Shown: positions 1 through 11,405 of the stretch, piece after piece
Layout of the letters: every line of letters starts with the position of its first letter
How positions within the stretch are numbered: position 1 is the stretch's first letter
Assembly: GCF_048544455.1 (NCBI RefSeq)
Contig: NC_133536.1
Coordinates: forward strand, 24,554,152 to 24,618,151
Reading direction: 5' to 3'
From: Silene latifolia
Taxonomy: Eukaryota > Streptophyta > Magnoliopsida > Caryophyllales > Caryophyllaceae
Length of the DNA stretch: 64,000 nt
Notes under the pieces: model-generated
Database searches by the model: none
Told to the model about the DNA's origin: nothing
Seen by the model: the letters and a program-made list of their open reading frames with translations, nothing else
Made by a program: the position numbers and the translations under genes

Positions 1-97
1 AACTTTAAGAAGCCTTAACTCGTGTTTACAAGTTTAGAAAGAGACGATTTTTTTTCAAATCGATCATCTTTCTGAGAACTACGATTTGGAATAAAAG

Positions 98-655
98 TTT
101 GACGAGTTTGAAACTCGTGACAAAGAGATATGATCACTCAAAGTTTGTTTAGTAAAAAAGACTTTGACGTACGAAAACTCCTAACCATGTGATCCAAATG
201 TGATTTTTTTATAAAATCGTAGTTCTTGAAAAGTTGATCGATTTGGAAAAAATAATCGTCGCTTTCTGAACTCGTAAACACGAGTTATGGCTTCTTAGTG
301 TTTTCCGGATAAAAAATTTGGGTATTTCGTGCCAAGTGTCAAGTTTCAGGGATACCGCGTGAATTATCCGGAAAAAAATTGTCGAGTTTGGAAATCGTGA
401 CCAAGAGATATGGGTCACTCAAAATTTGTTTGGTCAAAAAATTTTTGACATACATAACTCCTAGCTACGGGATACGAATACGATATATTTTATTTTTTCA
501 AATTGTAGTTCACGAAAGGATGATCAATTTGAAAAAAAAAAAATTATCACTTTCTGAAATCGTAAACACGAGTTATGACCTCTTAACGTTTTCCGGATAA
601 AAAATATTTCGGGCAAAATGTCAAACCTAAAGGGCACCGCTTGCATTTTTCGTAT
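98..655. repeat. Two tandem ~279-bp satellite-like units
   Basis: A unit starting at about 101 (gacgagtttgaaactcgtga) recurs at about 380 (gtcgagtttggaaatcgtga), a period near 279 bp. Both copies continue through the same landmarks (acgatttt, cgtaaacacgagttatg, ttttccggataaaaaat). Positions 1-90 are the reverse complement of about 210-300, so half of a further unit lies in inverted orientation at the window edge. No coding sense is seen. It could be a satellite block or an internal repeat of a larger element cut by the window start. Confidence 0.7.
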
Positions 656-704
656 CTTTTTGGGCGTTTTCATGTTGTCTAAGATGTGAAGGGCTAAAAT
701 GTTA

Positions 705-795
705 CTCCTTGCTCCATCTCAATCATGTGTTTGCATTTGATTAAAATACCTCTCACAAGAATAAAAAAACAAATAAGTGATTGAGATAAAGGAAG
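705..795. mobile_element. Short Stowaway-like MITE (91 bp)
   Basis: The left end ctccttgctccatctcaatc is matched in inverted orientation by gattgagataaaggaag at the right end. TA dinucleotides flank both ends (703-704 and 796-797). The size and TA target duplication fit a Tc1/mariner-derived Stowaway MITE. It lies in the duplicated intron of the F-box gene fragment. Confidence 0.6.
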
Positions 796-1171
796 TATGA
801 ATAATGGGGAATAAAAATGGCATAGTTAAAGATCTAGGTGAAAAAAAGATGGAGAGTGCGTACTCTCGCGTCTTGTTAAGCGAGTCTAGCCTAAAAGACA
901 CACCTAAAATACACCGAGGTGTTTGGACCGTTATCTCATCAAGGCGCGCCCACCGCACATTCGAAGAGCATTTTTAAAAATAAGGATTGGAAATCAAAAA
1001 CTCCGATCGAATGCGGGTAGGATATTACATCAAATCAAATATTTGGATATTTTGCTCAGCCCTACCTAAATATGCGTCCATTCTCAAACAACAAATACCA
1101 TACAACGTAAATCGTAACGAACATAATGATACTCTTTCGTTCAATTATTTGTGAAAATTTAAAACATACTA

Positions 1172-1253
1172 CTTCCGTTGCAGTCATTTATTTACTTTTT
1201 GATTAAATGACTTATCAATAAGAAAAAAAGTAAAGTGATTGGAACGAAAAGAG
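1172..1253. mobile_element. Short Stowaway-like MITE (82 bp)
   Basis: The ends cttccgttgcagtcatttat and (reverse strand) ctcttttcgttccaatcact form imperfect terminal inverted repeats flanked by TA. It lies just inside the intron of the F-box fragment. The adjacent 1129-1165 segment resembles the left half of the MITE at 13536-13600 in the intact paralogue. Confidence 0.5.
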
Positions 1254-1300
1254 TAAGTTGGCAAAACAACTACACACAGCAGTAAAAAAATATAACATAC

Positions 1301-1716
1301 CTTTCAGTGATGTACATCAAGGTCCTATACGGTATATCAGAATAACTAAGATCACGATGATACTCCAAATACATATCAATCAAACCACCCGCACTCGAAT
1401 CAATTACGTAACGAGTCAAATTGTCGAAACTCCACGGCAAATTAACATACTGACGACCTCTAGGAACGGTCATATTTATAGTTCTAAACGTGACGGGTAG
1501 TTTGCATATCTTGCGAAACAACATACACACTTTCTGAACATTCTCAATTAATTCAATTGTCAGCAACTTTGAAAAAATGATAACCCATATGTCTTCAAGT
1601 AGTTCCAACCAATTTGGGAATTGGGTTTTGTTTGTTTGATGAATTAAATCGGTCTTGTGCTTCTTGTTGTTTGGTTGATTTGGTGATGATGAACTAGGGT
1701 TTGAAATTGAAGACAT
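1301..1716 (-). pseudogene. F-box/LRR gene fragment, first exon only (SKIP19/FBL-like)
   Basis: The reading frame from the ATG at 1716 encodes an S/N/K-rich leader and then an F-box (PNWLELLEDIWVIIFSKLL, then ENVQKVCMLFRKICKLP) as in plant SKIP19-like F-box/LRR proteins. Such proteins bind SKP1 in SCF ubiquitin ligases. The frame is open to a donor site at AAAG|GTATGT (exon end 1301), the same junction and phase as the intact paralogue at 14066. An ATG 11 codons upstream (1749) also exists, but 1716 matches the paralogue. Below 1300 the sequence follows the paralogue's intron to about 640, then gives way to satellite-like repeats; no LRR exon is present. I call it a truncated duplicate. If exon 2 lies beyond the window start, it could be a gene with a repeat-filled intron. 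Confidence 0.7.
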
Positions 1717-1944
1717 TGCGGAATGAAAACTTTGCCCAAGTTTAGACACTTAACAAGGGATACAATTTATACAAAGGTTAAGTACATCAGTTTTTGTGTT
1801 GGTCATCATTACGTGGGTTTTAGACATTTAATGACGTCATTATTTTATTTTTTGTTGGTGCAAATGAGTGCAACACATGAAAAATAATTAGTTATTACAC
1901 GGAAAATTGTCAAAGACAAGATAGTACAAAGCTGAGTGAAGGAG

Positions 1945-2437
1945 TATGAAACGTAAATGTTGATGCAGGAGTTAAGGAAGGTATGGGTGTGGGCCTAGGG
2001 GCCGTGTGCTGTGATGGGGATGGGAGGGTGGCATGGGCTGTGGTGGTCCAAGAAGGAGGAAGTCGGGTGGTGGCGATGGCGGAGGCGAAAGCTATCTATC
2101 TTGGTTTGAAGGAAGCAAGACGGGCAGGAATGCGAGACGTTTTTATTGAGAGTGATTGCCTGAGTGTGGTTGAAGACTTGAAGAAGCGGAAGAAGGGTCA
2201 TAGTGATATTTTCCTTATTTATGCTGATATCTTAGTTTTATGTAATTGTTTCAATTCTGTTTTATTTACGTACACTAGTAATGACTTTAATAAGTTGGCA
2301 CACTCATGCTAGGTCGTGGACGGTAGGTAGGAGAATCTGGACGGAGAATTTTCCTTTGGAATTTGTTGATGTTGCGAATCATGATTTAAGTTATATAATA
2401 TAAGCCGTAATGGTCTTTTCAAAAAAAAAAAAAAAAA
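1945..2437 (+). mobile_element. 3' end of a plant LINE (RNase H domain and poly-A tail)
   Basis: The frame 1983-2312, with residues before it, matches the RNase H-like domain at the C terminus of plant LINE ORF2: a VNVDAG-type start, GAVCCDGDG, then an AEAKAIYLGL helix and an FIESDCLSVV strand. A one-base shift near 2307 moves the frame to ARSWTVGRRIW. The copy ends in a 17-base A tract at about 2421-2437. Everything upstream of RNase H is missing, so this is a heavily 5'-truncated insertion of the kind LINEs normally leave. It resembles the domain at 9100-9500 but is not near-identical to it. Confidence 0.75.
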
Positions 2438-2609
2438 CTCAACCGGTGGATACTCGACATAAGTTTTAGTAGTTCTTGATAGTTGACCATATTCCCTTAC
2501 TAGTTTGGATGCCCGTGCGTTGCAACGGGGTAATTAACTTAGTTAAAAAAAATTGGTTATAAGGTCTTAATATTTACATCTTATGTCTAATCATTTATTT
2601 AGATATGAT

Positions 2610-4980
2610 CAAAAGTCAAAACATCTTATTTAAGAGACGCAAAAGATGTTAGGTTGATATCTAAGTTTCAAGGATGCCTCATATTTATAATCATAAGACC
2701 ACTACATCTTATGTTAATCTTTCGATGTGGGACAATTCTATTATTTTTATATAATCCTACATTATTTTTCAATGTGAGATATATAACATACTAAGAAGTA
2801 CACAATTTTATATATGTACAAATATATGAAATCTATACGCCAATGATATCATTTTTACCACGAATTAAATTATGTTATTTTCATAATTTTCTTAATGATA
2901 TTTTTTTGCCAAATGAAATGTAAAATTTTTTATATAAAAATTAGAAACATCATTTGAATATAATATAGGAAATAAATTTTATAATAATTAAAAGATTCTC
3001 CACTGTATTTTTTACATCAAAAAATATTATTTATAATACTTTCCTAAATTAAGTTTTAAGATCACCCCACCTTATGATAATTTTCTGATGTGGGACAATT
3101 CAACAATTTATATGTAGTATATTTACCACACCTACATTATTTTTCAATGTGGGACAAATAACACACGAAAAAGTACACCATCTTTTTTGCACCTATTTCG
3201 ATATCCAACCCGATTTAATAATAAGAAAATATTATACTATCTATTTATATTCGTACGTTTTTTTTCCATTTTCATAAATTTTCTATTTTAGTGCAGAGAT
3301 TATCATTATATGACACAAACGAATTTATGTATATTTAGCACCCATTTTATTTTTTAATTATGACTTTGTCTTAAATAAAATTATTATACTATCGATTGTC
3401 TTAAAATAAACATTATAATATCACTAATATAGTAATATATAATCGCTTTTATAAATATCTACGTGATTAATATTTGTATGGTATTGTTGTAACTAAGGTT
3501 TGCCGTTAATACAAACTCTTATAAGAACACTCTAAGATAATTTTTAAGCGATTCAAAAGATTTTGGGTTGATACCTCTAAGTTATGACTCATATTTATAA
3601 TCATGTAGTACCTCACCTCATGATAATCTTCTAATGTGGGACAATTCAACTATTTATATGTAGTATATTTACCACACCTATATTATTTTTCAATGTGGGA
3701 CAAACAATATACTTAGAAATACACCATCTTTTTCACACCTAATTCGACATCTAACCCAGTTTAATAATAATAAGCAAATACTATAGGAGTACTATTTATT
3801 AATATTCGTATAGTACATTTTTTTTTAACTTCTTATTGTAATTAAAATATGTGCAAATAATATGATACTATATTCTAATGCTAGCATTTATTTACCACGA
3901 ATCTAATTATATGATTTTTCAAAAAAAAAAAATGTTACTTTTTTGCTAAATGAGATGTATAAGTTTTTATATAAAAATTATAAACACCACTTGGACATAA
4001 TATAAAAAATATATATATCATATCGTGGAGTTAATGATATAAACTCTTAAGAGCTCTCCAAGACAATGCTTAAGAGACTTAGAAGGTTTTGGGTGGTATT
4101 TAGGTTCTAACTTCTAAGGATGCCTTCTATTTATAATCATATGATCACCCACCTTATGCTAAACTTTCGATGTGGGACAATTCTATTATTTATACATAAT
4201 ATATTCACCACACCAACATATTTTTCAATGTGGGACAAATAACATACTTAGAAATACACCATCTTTTTCGTACATAATTCGACATCTAACCCAGGTTAAT
4301 AATAATGAGCAAATACTATACTCCCTCGATTCAAGACCAAATACAACATTCCTTTTTTTACACTATTCATGAACGAATAGTATCTTTACGATTCCTTGCA
4401 ATATGTAAGACAAAATATGGTCATGTGGGATCTTATTTGATTCACCTATAAAGTACAATGAGAATATCAAACTTTAAATTTTTATAATGTAAACTTAAAC
4501 ATATTTACGTTGTAATTTGTGTCTTGGCAAGTGTGTAAATGAAAATGTTGTATTTGGTCTTGAATGGAGGGAATACTATTTATTAATATTCGCACGTTTT
4601 TTTATAATACTTTTTTGGCAAATGAGATGTATAAGTTTTTATATAAAGATTATAAACATCACTTGAATATAATGCATAATATAGAAAAAATATGTATATA
4701 TCATACTGTGAAGATAATGATATAAACTCTTAAGAGCTCTCCAAAACAATACTTAAGAGGCTCAAAAAGTTTTTGGTTGGTATATAGGTTCCAATGATGA
4801 CTCATATTTATAATCATAGGATCACCCACCTTATGTTAATCTTTCGATGTGGGACAATTATATAATTTATACGTATTTTAATCACTACACTAACATTGTT
4901 TTTCAATGGGGGACATATAACATATTAAAAGAAGTACACCATCTTTAATACTCGTATGTGAAAATCATATGAAATCTATA
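2610..4980. repeat. About five diverged copies of a 200-300 bp module inside the Helitron
   Basis: Each copy runs through aagaggctcaaaa, atttataatcat, a caccttatg word, gatgtgggacaatt, attattTTTCAATGTGGGAC and acaccatctt. Copies centre near 2750, 3100, 3640, 4190 and 4860. Spacing varies because of indels and one nested MITE. These look like internal reiterations of a non-autonomous Helitron. No coding potential is seen. Confidence 0.65.
4321..4573. mobile_element. Stowaway MITE (253 bp) inside the Helitron
   Basis: The TIR ctccctcgattcaagaccaa is matched by ttggtcttgaatggagggaa at the right end, flanked by TA on both sides (4319-4320, 4574-4575). The termini extend about 30 bp (aatacaacatt / aatgttgtatt). 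Its host site lies in the word aatactata-ctatttatta, shared with other module copies that lack the element. Confidence 0.85.
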
Positions 4981-5264
4981 CTCTAATGAAAGCATTTTTT
5001 ACCACGAATCTAATTATATTATTTTCATAATTTTTATAACAACATTTTTTTGCCAGAGAAAATGTCAAAGTTTTTATATAAAAATTAGAAACTTCTCATG
5101 AATATAAAATAGGAAATATAGATATTATAATAATTAAAAGATTTTCCACTTTATTTTTTATGTGGAAAAAATTATTTATGAAACTTTCCTAAATTAATTT
5201 TTGATGATGTGGACGCTCTAGAATCGCTCGAAAAAACTCTCTTTTATATATATACTAGACTAGA

Positions 5265-5452
5265 TTCGCTAGCCAATCCGCCGTTATTATTGAAGTGCTA
5301 GTATTATTTATTTTTTTGAGGTGGCACTAGTATTTTTTTCTTTCGTACATAAGAGAGGGGAAGCCTCGGTTACACTTGAATCACATGAGGAAGTGAACTC
5401 TAAAACGTGGTCCTGTAGGATGAGACGAAGATTCGGGGAAGGGGAATCTAAG
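5265..5452. other. Short unassigned stretch between Helitron and MITE
   Basis: A 63-codon open frame covers much of this stretch, but no recognisable domain or splice context was seen. I do not call it a gene. Confidence 0.3.
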
Positions 5453-5838
5453 AGTATCTACAATGGTAAGCTAGTTGGTACTAGCTTACCTTTGCCACAT
5501 CATTTTTTTTGAGATACAATCATTTCAAGCTACAACTTACTCCAACGGTGAAACCGATTTTCTACTAGCTTGATGTGACCCACCTAACACACTCTCCTAT
5601 TTTTTTATTCAATTTTAAATTTCTAGATAAAAAATTAAAACACTATAAATGAGACCACTATTTTTCTATTGGCTATGTTCTTTTTGTGGGTCTATTTAAG
5701 CAAGTAGGTCCATGGAGCTACTAGCTCAAAATTTTTTGAGCAAAGGTAATCTATTTGAACTACTCCAATGGTTGAACTACTAGTTTGCAATTTCTTAAAA
5801 TTGCAAGCAAGTCCTTTTTCTCAACCATTGGAGATTCT
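5453..5838. mobile_element. MITE with AGWATCTMCAATGGT termini (386 bp)
   Basis: The left end agtatctacaatggt and the right end accattggagattct are inverted repeats with two mismatches. The pentanucleotide ctaag flanks both sides (5448-5452 and 5839-5843). The interior has further palindromes (agctagttggtactagctt). The superfamily (hAT-like or other) is undecided because the target duplication might be longer than five bases. Confidence 0.55.
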
Positions 5839-6623
5839 CTAAGGTAACCAAATTAGTCGATGGAGAGACATTGAGATTTGCATGCTAAAAAGCGCCTTTG
5901 TTGGCTTCCAGATAGGTATGCTTAATCTTGGGGGCCGAGGCATTAGACAAAATAGAGCTGACTTGTACAAGTCCACTTTCGACTCTTGCGACCTAATTGA
6001 CATAGGGTTCTCTGGACCTAAATTCACTTGGACCAATAGACACCGTATTAACCCTATTTTGGAAAGGCTTGACCGAGTTTGGGTGAACCAACTGTGGCTT
6101 GACCATTACCCCAACTCCCATAACTATCATTTGACTCGCCTCTCCTCGGACCATTGCCCTATCATTCTTAAAACTTCTCCCCCCACCCCCCACCCTATGA
6201 CCAAGCCCTTTAAGTTTGAAAGTTTTTGGAACTGCGAACCTTCCTTCGTCCCTCTTGTGTCCTCCACCTGGCCCTCCCTGAGTGGCTGCCCCCTACCAAG
6301 CTCACCAACCTCAGCGTTACGCTTAGTGATTAGGCGGCCGTGACTTTTGGTAGCCTCCCTAAGAAGAAAAAGAATCTTTCCTCCCATCTCCTTAGGGTCC
6401 AAAAAGAGCTTTGCACCCACCCTTACTCTAATTTCCTCCTTAATCTCAACGATTCTCTCACCCGCGACCTCAACTGCGTCCTTGACTTTGAACACCTTTA
6501 CTGGAAAGATAGGCCTCGCATCAATTGGCTTACTGATAGCGATCGTAACACTTCGTTCTTTCAGAAGTCTCTCACCCTCAGTAGGAGCTTCAACCGCATC
6601 CTTTCTCTAGTCTGACCAATGAT

Positions 6624-8732
6624 GTGGGCTTGACCATTTCTGGCCATGACGCCCTCAACGGCCATATTACTCAATATTTTGCCAATCTCTTCACCTCTGG
6701 CAAAGATACCATTCATCTTACCTCCCTCTCTTGGTCTCTCCACGCGGATATCTCATTCACCACAACCTTATCGATCCCTTCTAATGAAGAAATTCGCTCT
6801 ACCTTGTTTTCCCTTGGCTCTAACAAGGCCCCTGGACCTGACGGATTCCACGCGGGCTTCTTTAAAAGATGTTGGGACATTATCAAACCTGACTTCATCC
6901 TCTTCATTCAAAACATTTTCTCAACCAAGATTGTTCCTCCCTCCATTAACAAAACCACTATCTCCCTCATCCCAAAGATTCCTTCCCCCCAAAAAATCTC
7001 TAACTTCCGACCCATCAGTCTCTGTAACACCACCTATAAGATGATTATTACAAAAATCATTGTTAACTGTCTCAAGCCCCATATGCACAATCTGATCTCC
7101 CCTAACCTAGGAAGCTACATCCTTGGGCGAGGAACTGATACAAATTTCATCATTGCTTCGGAGATTCTCCACTCCATGCACTTCTCTAAGAGTAAATTGG
7201 GCTGGTTTGCTCTTAAACTTGACCTAGAAAAAGCCTTTGACATATTCGAATGAGATTTTATTAGAACTTGCCTTATCGCGGTCAACATTGACCCTGACAC
7301 CATTTCCCTTATCATGAGCTACATCTCCACGGTCTCTGCTCAGGTGACCCTCAATGGCTCCGCTCTTGACAACTCCCTCCCTTCCCGAGGAATTCGCCAA
7401 GGCGACCTCCTTTCTCCCTACCTTTTCATTATCTGTATGGAAGCTCTCTCTCGCCTTATCCATCAGCCCTGCTGCGATAACGAGTGGACCCCTTATCCCC
7501 TCGGGAAAGGCGGCGCCTCCTTCTCCCACCTCCTTTTCGCTGATGACATTCTTGTCTTCGGAAGATCTTTTAAGAGAAATCTCTGTGCCCTCCAGGACAT
7601 CATCCTTTCCTTCTGCTCCTCTCCGGGACAAAAAATCAACTGTCTTAAGTGCAAAATCATCTTCTCCAGGCACGCCCCCACTTCTGATGTCAATCTCTTT
7701 GAGGAGGCCTTAGGTATTAAAAAAACCAACAACCTCGGCACTTACCTTGGCTTCCCTCTTCATGGGAAGAAACCAAAGAGAGCTGATCTCCATTTCATCA
7801 TCGACAGTATTCAAACCAAACTTGCCACTTGGAAATCCCGCTTTCTCTCTAGAGCTGGTAGAATCTGCCTCATCAAATCTACCCTCAATGCTATCCCCAA
7901 CCACGCAATGCAGTGCATTCGCCTCCCCACCTCTATTCTCAATGACATCGACAAAATCACTAGAAGTTTCCTCTGGTTTAGCCACTCTTCTAAGAAACTT
8001 CATCTTGCCAACTGGGACCTCGTTACCCTTCCCTTCTCTTTGGGTGGCCTTGGTATCGAGGTTGCCAAACCGCTCACTGATTCTCTCTCTACAAAGCTGA
8101 GCTGGAAAATCCTCCTCGACAAATCTTCCCTTGCTGCCAAAGCCTTGCATAGAAATTACCTCACCCCTTGCCCCCGCTCCTTCTCCTATGGCTCTCACAT
8201 TTGGAAAAATGTGGGAATAGGGTGGAGCTTTCTCAAAAACCACCTCACTTGGTCTATTGGCGATGACTCCTCTATCCGGTTGTGGGATGATCCGTGGTCT
8301 GGCTTGGGGCCCCTCCGAACTGCTATCTCGGGACCTTTAAACCTTACCTCCTCCACCGCGAGACTAAGCTCCATCATCTCTAATGGAACGTGGTCTTTTG
8401 ACTCTCTCGACTTTGACCTTCCTGACCATATCACCCATAATATTCTCTCTTTCCCCATCCCTTCCTCTCCTAGATGTGACATTCTCACTACCTCCCTTGC
8501 CCCCAAAGGCAAGTTCTCTATCGGCGAGACCTACCACTATCTTTCAGGGACCTCTGCCACCCTCACGCCCCCTATCCCCTCCCTCCCCTCTGACCTGTCC
8601 TGGCTGTGGGATCTTCATACTCAACCTAGGATTAAAGTCTTCCTATGGCTTGTGTGGTGGAACAAGCTGCCTCACAAAGTCTCTCTTCGCCAGAAATATT
8701 CTACCAAGCCCGTCCTACTCTCTCTGCCATAA
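6624..8732 (+). pseudogene. LINE reverse transcriptase remnant
   Basis: Two open blocks (6624-7253 and 7314-8732) carry reverse-transcriptase motifs: NKAPGPDGFHAGFFK, FRPISLCNTTYK, LKLDLEKAFD, GIRQGDLLSPYLF and the catalytic FADD box in LLFADDILVFG at about 7535. The first block stops just after the FD of LEKAFD and the frame shifts before the second. Downstream, the second block has a WSIGDDSSIRLWDDPW segment and the start of a zf-RVT region (PRIKVFLWLVWWNKLP). It is a dead LINE ORF2, separate in sequence from the LINE at 26516. Confidence 0.85.
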
Positions 8733-9480
8733 CCCCTCCATCCCTGAGACCTCCCTCCATGTCCTCCGTGATTGCAGCCTTGCCTTAGATTCCTGGACCT
8801 CCTTGAATGTCCCCCATACCTTCTTCACCCTTGATCTTCACCACTGGATCTTTGAGAACTGTACCTCTCCTTCCCCTAGCTGGAACACCCTCTTCACCTT
8901 TGTCATATGGCGCCTTTGGCTAAGGCGCTGTGATTTGACCTTCTCCACACCTAACCCCCTTTCTTCTCACTCCTTTAGTTCTTCCATTATCTCCCAAGCC
9001 TCTAACTGGACCCTAGCCAATGATCGCACCCCTCTGCCCCCTGCACCGGTACCTCCCTCCTTGATGCCTTTAGCTATCCTGTTAGCTGGGCCCTTTCGCC
9101 GCTGGGTTGACACAAAGCCAACGTTGACGCGGCTCTTTCCCCCCCTTCTTGTTTAGTCAGTCTGGGGTGTGTCATTAGAGACTGTCATGGGTCCTGGGTT
9201 TTAGGTTGGTCTTTACGCATCTCTGGTCATGACCCTTTCCTTTGTGAGGTCCTTGCCATCCGAGAAGGGATTTTACGATCTAGTGTCCATGTGAATAATA
9301 TCTTGATTGCCCCCGATTGTCTTGATGCCGTCAACTCTATTTTGCAGTCTATTGCCCCATGTGGCCCCTATGCTAACATCATTCTTGAGTGTAGGGCCCT
9401 CTTGTAGGACTCACCTCATTTCAAGCTGATGTTTGAGAAGAGAACAGCCAACCGTGTGGCGGATGCTATCGCTCATCACT
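8733..9480 (+). pseudogene. LINE zf-RVT tail and RNase H remnant
   Basis: After 8732 the coding sense continues in another frame (HVLRDCSLALDSW, VIWRLWLRRCDL). It then changes again into an RNase H-like domain (KANVDAALSPPS, CVIRDCHGSWV, CEVLAIREGIL), broken by a stop near 9405 and ending in NRVADAIAHH. This layout is normal for plant LINEs with a C-terminal RNase H. At least two frame changes and one stop are visible. Confidence 0.75.
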
Positions 9481-9673
9481 CTGTCCATGATACTAGCTCC
9501 TCCTTAGGTTGCTTTGAGTGGGCTCATCCCCCCCTTCTCCCTTTGTTGTTGATCTTTGTACTACTGACCTTGTTTTGGCCTGTGCGCCTCTTTCCCCCGA
9601 CCCACCCCCATGATGTACTTTAACTCTGTTTATGTAATTTAATTCAAGCTCCTTTTATCCAAAAAAAAAAAAA

Positions 9674-10372
9674 TCTTGACGATCCATACTTCCGAGTTAG
9701 TTAATAAGAATCTTGCAACGGTCAATTAGTTTAACCAAAAAATCATTTTGCACAACTTTATACTATACCCAAAAGTATATTTAATAATTGGGTTTTATTA
9801 AGGGTTTTACAAATGTTAGGCAATTTATCATACATGTAAAAATACTTTAGTCGAGATTTTATAAGATTTTTATGTGGTTTATTAGTGACCGATGAAAAAT
9901 TGTTCCTGGATGAATATTTACTTGTATAGAAATGAATAAAGTTAAATTTAGTAATATTTTTATATGATATAAATTGTATATGTGAGATTGAATTGATTTC
10001 TATGGGTGATACTTTTTCTCAGTATCCCTTTCTTGATAAGATGATATTCGACTCAAAGTCATTATCAATTTATGCAAGAGACCAATTTTCAAAGTGAATG
10101 CCATTAGATAAGCTCTCATACGTATTAAAGTTGTATTCATATTAGAAGGGACTCGTATAAAAGAATTTAATTTTGTAATACTTTTACATTAAAATGTTCT
10201 CGTGACTTCCCTTTGCCTTAAGAATACATATTAAAAACACAAAATAGAAGAAAAATTATCATAATTCCCTCACTAAAATAATAAAACGGTAATAACTAAC
10301 AATGATTTCACGTGGAAATTATGACGATTTTTTCTTATTTGGATTCTAAAGATAGTACGTTAGAAAATGCTA
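9674..10372. other. AT-rich intergenic DNA, nothing recognised
   Basis: No long open frame, TIR pair or repeat word was recognised here. Confidence 0.5.
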
Positions 10373-10616
10373 CTCCCTCCTTTCAATTTTTATTGGTCTA
10401 TTATCTCCAAAATTTATTTCAAATTAATTGTCCTCTTGTAAGTTTGGTATCCAATGGATTACCATTATTACCCCCTACATCTTTTAACTGACACCCTTCC
10501 TATCAAAATGACATTATCCTTATTCTTCCTAATTTATGAGAATAGTAGTAATTTTATATTTATTCCTTAAATCTTGGCAAAACAGAAAGTGAGACAATAA
10601 AAGCAGACGAAGAAAG
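10373..10616. mobile_element. Degenerate Stowaway MITE (244 bp)
   Basis: The left end ctccctcctttcaattttta and the right end (reverse) ctttcttcgtctgcttttat form imperfect inverted repeats continuing into tattggtct / tattgtctca. TA flanks both ends. Confidence 0.65.
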
Positions 10617-10810
10617 TATTATATATCCTCCACTCATGGTGAAATGTGATGATCTTATTTTGAATTGTGTGATGACAACATGTGACCCGGTAGAATTGAG
10701 GCTTGGTTTGATTTAGTCCCTTGGCATGTTGATATTGTGAATATTCGGATTACTGTTTGCAAATTCTTATTTGTGATTGACAATATCCACCATAAGCAAT
10801 GCTATAGACT

Positions 10811-10945
10811 TTTTTATAAGTAGATAAAAACAAACAGTTTGTGATTCTATAGATACTATGTTTTTGTCTTATCCACTTTTTATAAGTAGTTAAAGACAAA
10901 CAATTTGTAATTTCATAGATACTTTATTTTTGTCTTATCTATCCA
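10811..10945. repeat. Imperfect ~66-bp tandem duplication
   Basis: The segment from ttttttataagtagataaaa through ttttgtcttatcca is followed directly by a second copy. The word gcaatgctatagact before it recurs near 10982, so a third partial unit may exist. Confidence 0.6.
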
Positions 10946-11085
10946 TATAAAACTTGTATTAATACTCCAAGAGACCATGAGCAATGCTATCGACTTTTTA
11001 TCTTTCCGATGTTCTTCATCCTTCACTCACACATCTTAATCCAATCCAATATATATACGGACTACGGAGTATATATATTTCGCAC

Positions 11086-11405
11086 CCCACAATAGAGAGG
11101 ATGTAGCCTCCTCTTAGAACATGTACAATAGAGAGGATTGTACCTTCTCTTAGCACACTCTCTTCTCTTAAAGGAGATCCTCTCTATTGTGAAACTAATG
11201 TAAAGGTTCCTCTTAGTAAGATGATGAAGAGAACTTCCTCTAATTTTAGAGGAAGTTGTGTCTTGGCAGTTGTCCCTTGTGCTATTCAACCAATCATTAT
11301 TGTCATATATTATTATTTTCTTATATTTTTTTTAAAAAAAATGAAAGTTAGTGTGTAGTGATTAATATAAGAGGAAGATGAAACTTTCCTCTCTATTGTG
11401 AAAAA
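11086..11405. mobile_element. Inverted-repeat element with CACAATAGAGAGGA ends (MITE-like)
   Basis: The word cacaatagagagga at about 11088 is matched by tcctctctattgtg near 11389-11402. The same word recurs inside (acaatagagagga at 11129, tcctctctattgtg near 11178), suggesting a foldback or nested copy. Target duplications were not resolved. Confidence 0.45.

Larger units (their letters stand above)
2501..5264 (-). mobile_element. Non-autonomous Helitron (2.76 kb)
   Basis: Read on the minus strand, it starts with TC (TCTAGTCTAGTATATATATA, from 5264). It ends in CTAG at 2501, preceded eight bases upstream by a GC-rich hairpin (CCCGTTGCAACGCACGGG). The flanks are A before TC and T after CTAG, with no target duplication, as expected for Helitron insertion between A and T. 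The interior is AT-rich with no Rep/helicase reading frame, so the copy cannot be autonomous. It holds about five diverged copies of an internal module and a Stowaway MITE. Ends, hairpin and target all agree, so I am fairly sure of the class. The exact family is unknown. Confidence 0.8.
5846..9673 (+). mobile_element. Decayed, 5'-truncated plant LINE with RNase H
   Basis: The domain order along the plus strand is that of plant L1-type ORF2. The C-terminal half of the endonuclease lies at 5900-6190 (FSGPKFTWTN, then RLSSDHCPI). Reverse transcriptase follows at about 6790-7560, then a zf-RVT region, RNase H, and an A tract at 9661-9673. It starts partway into the endonuclease, so the 5' end is missing. 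Several frameshifts and stops break ORF2. C-rich coding sequence contrasts sharply with the AT-rich surroundings. Target duplications could not be found. Confidence 0.85.

Noticed and set aside
4172-4372. 66-codon frame inside the Helitron
   Set aside because: It spans a module and the end of a MITE and has no coding features.
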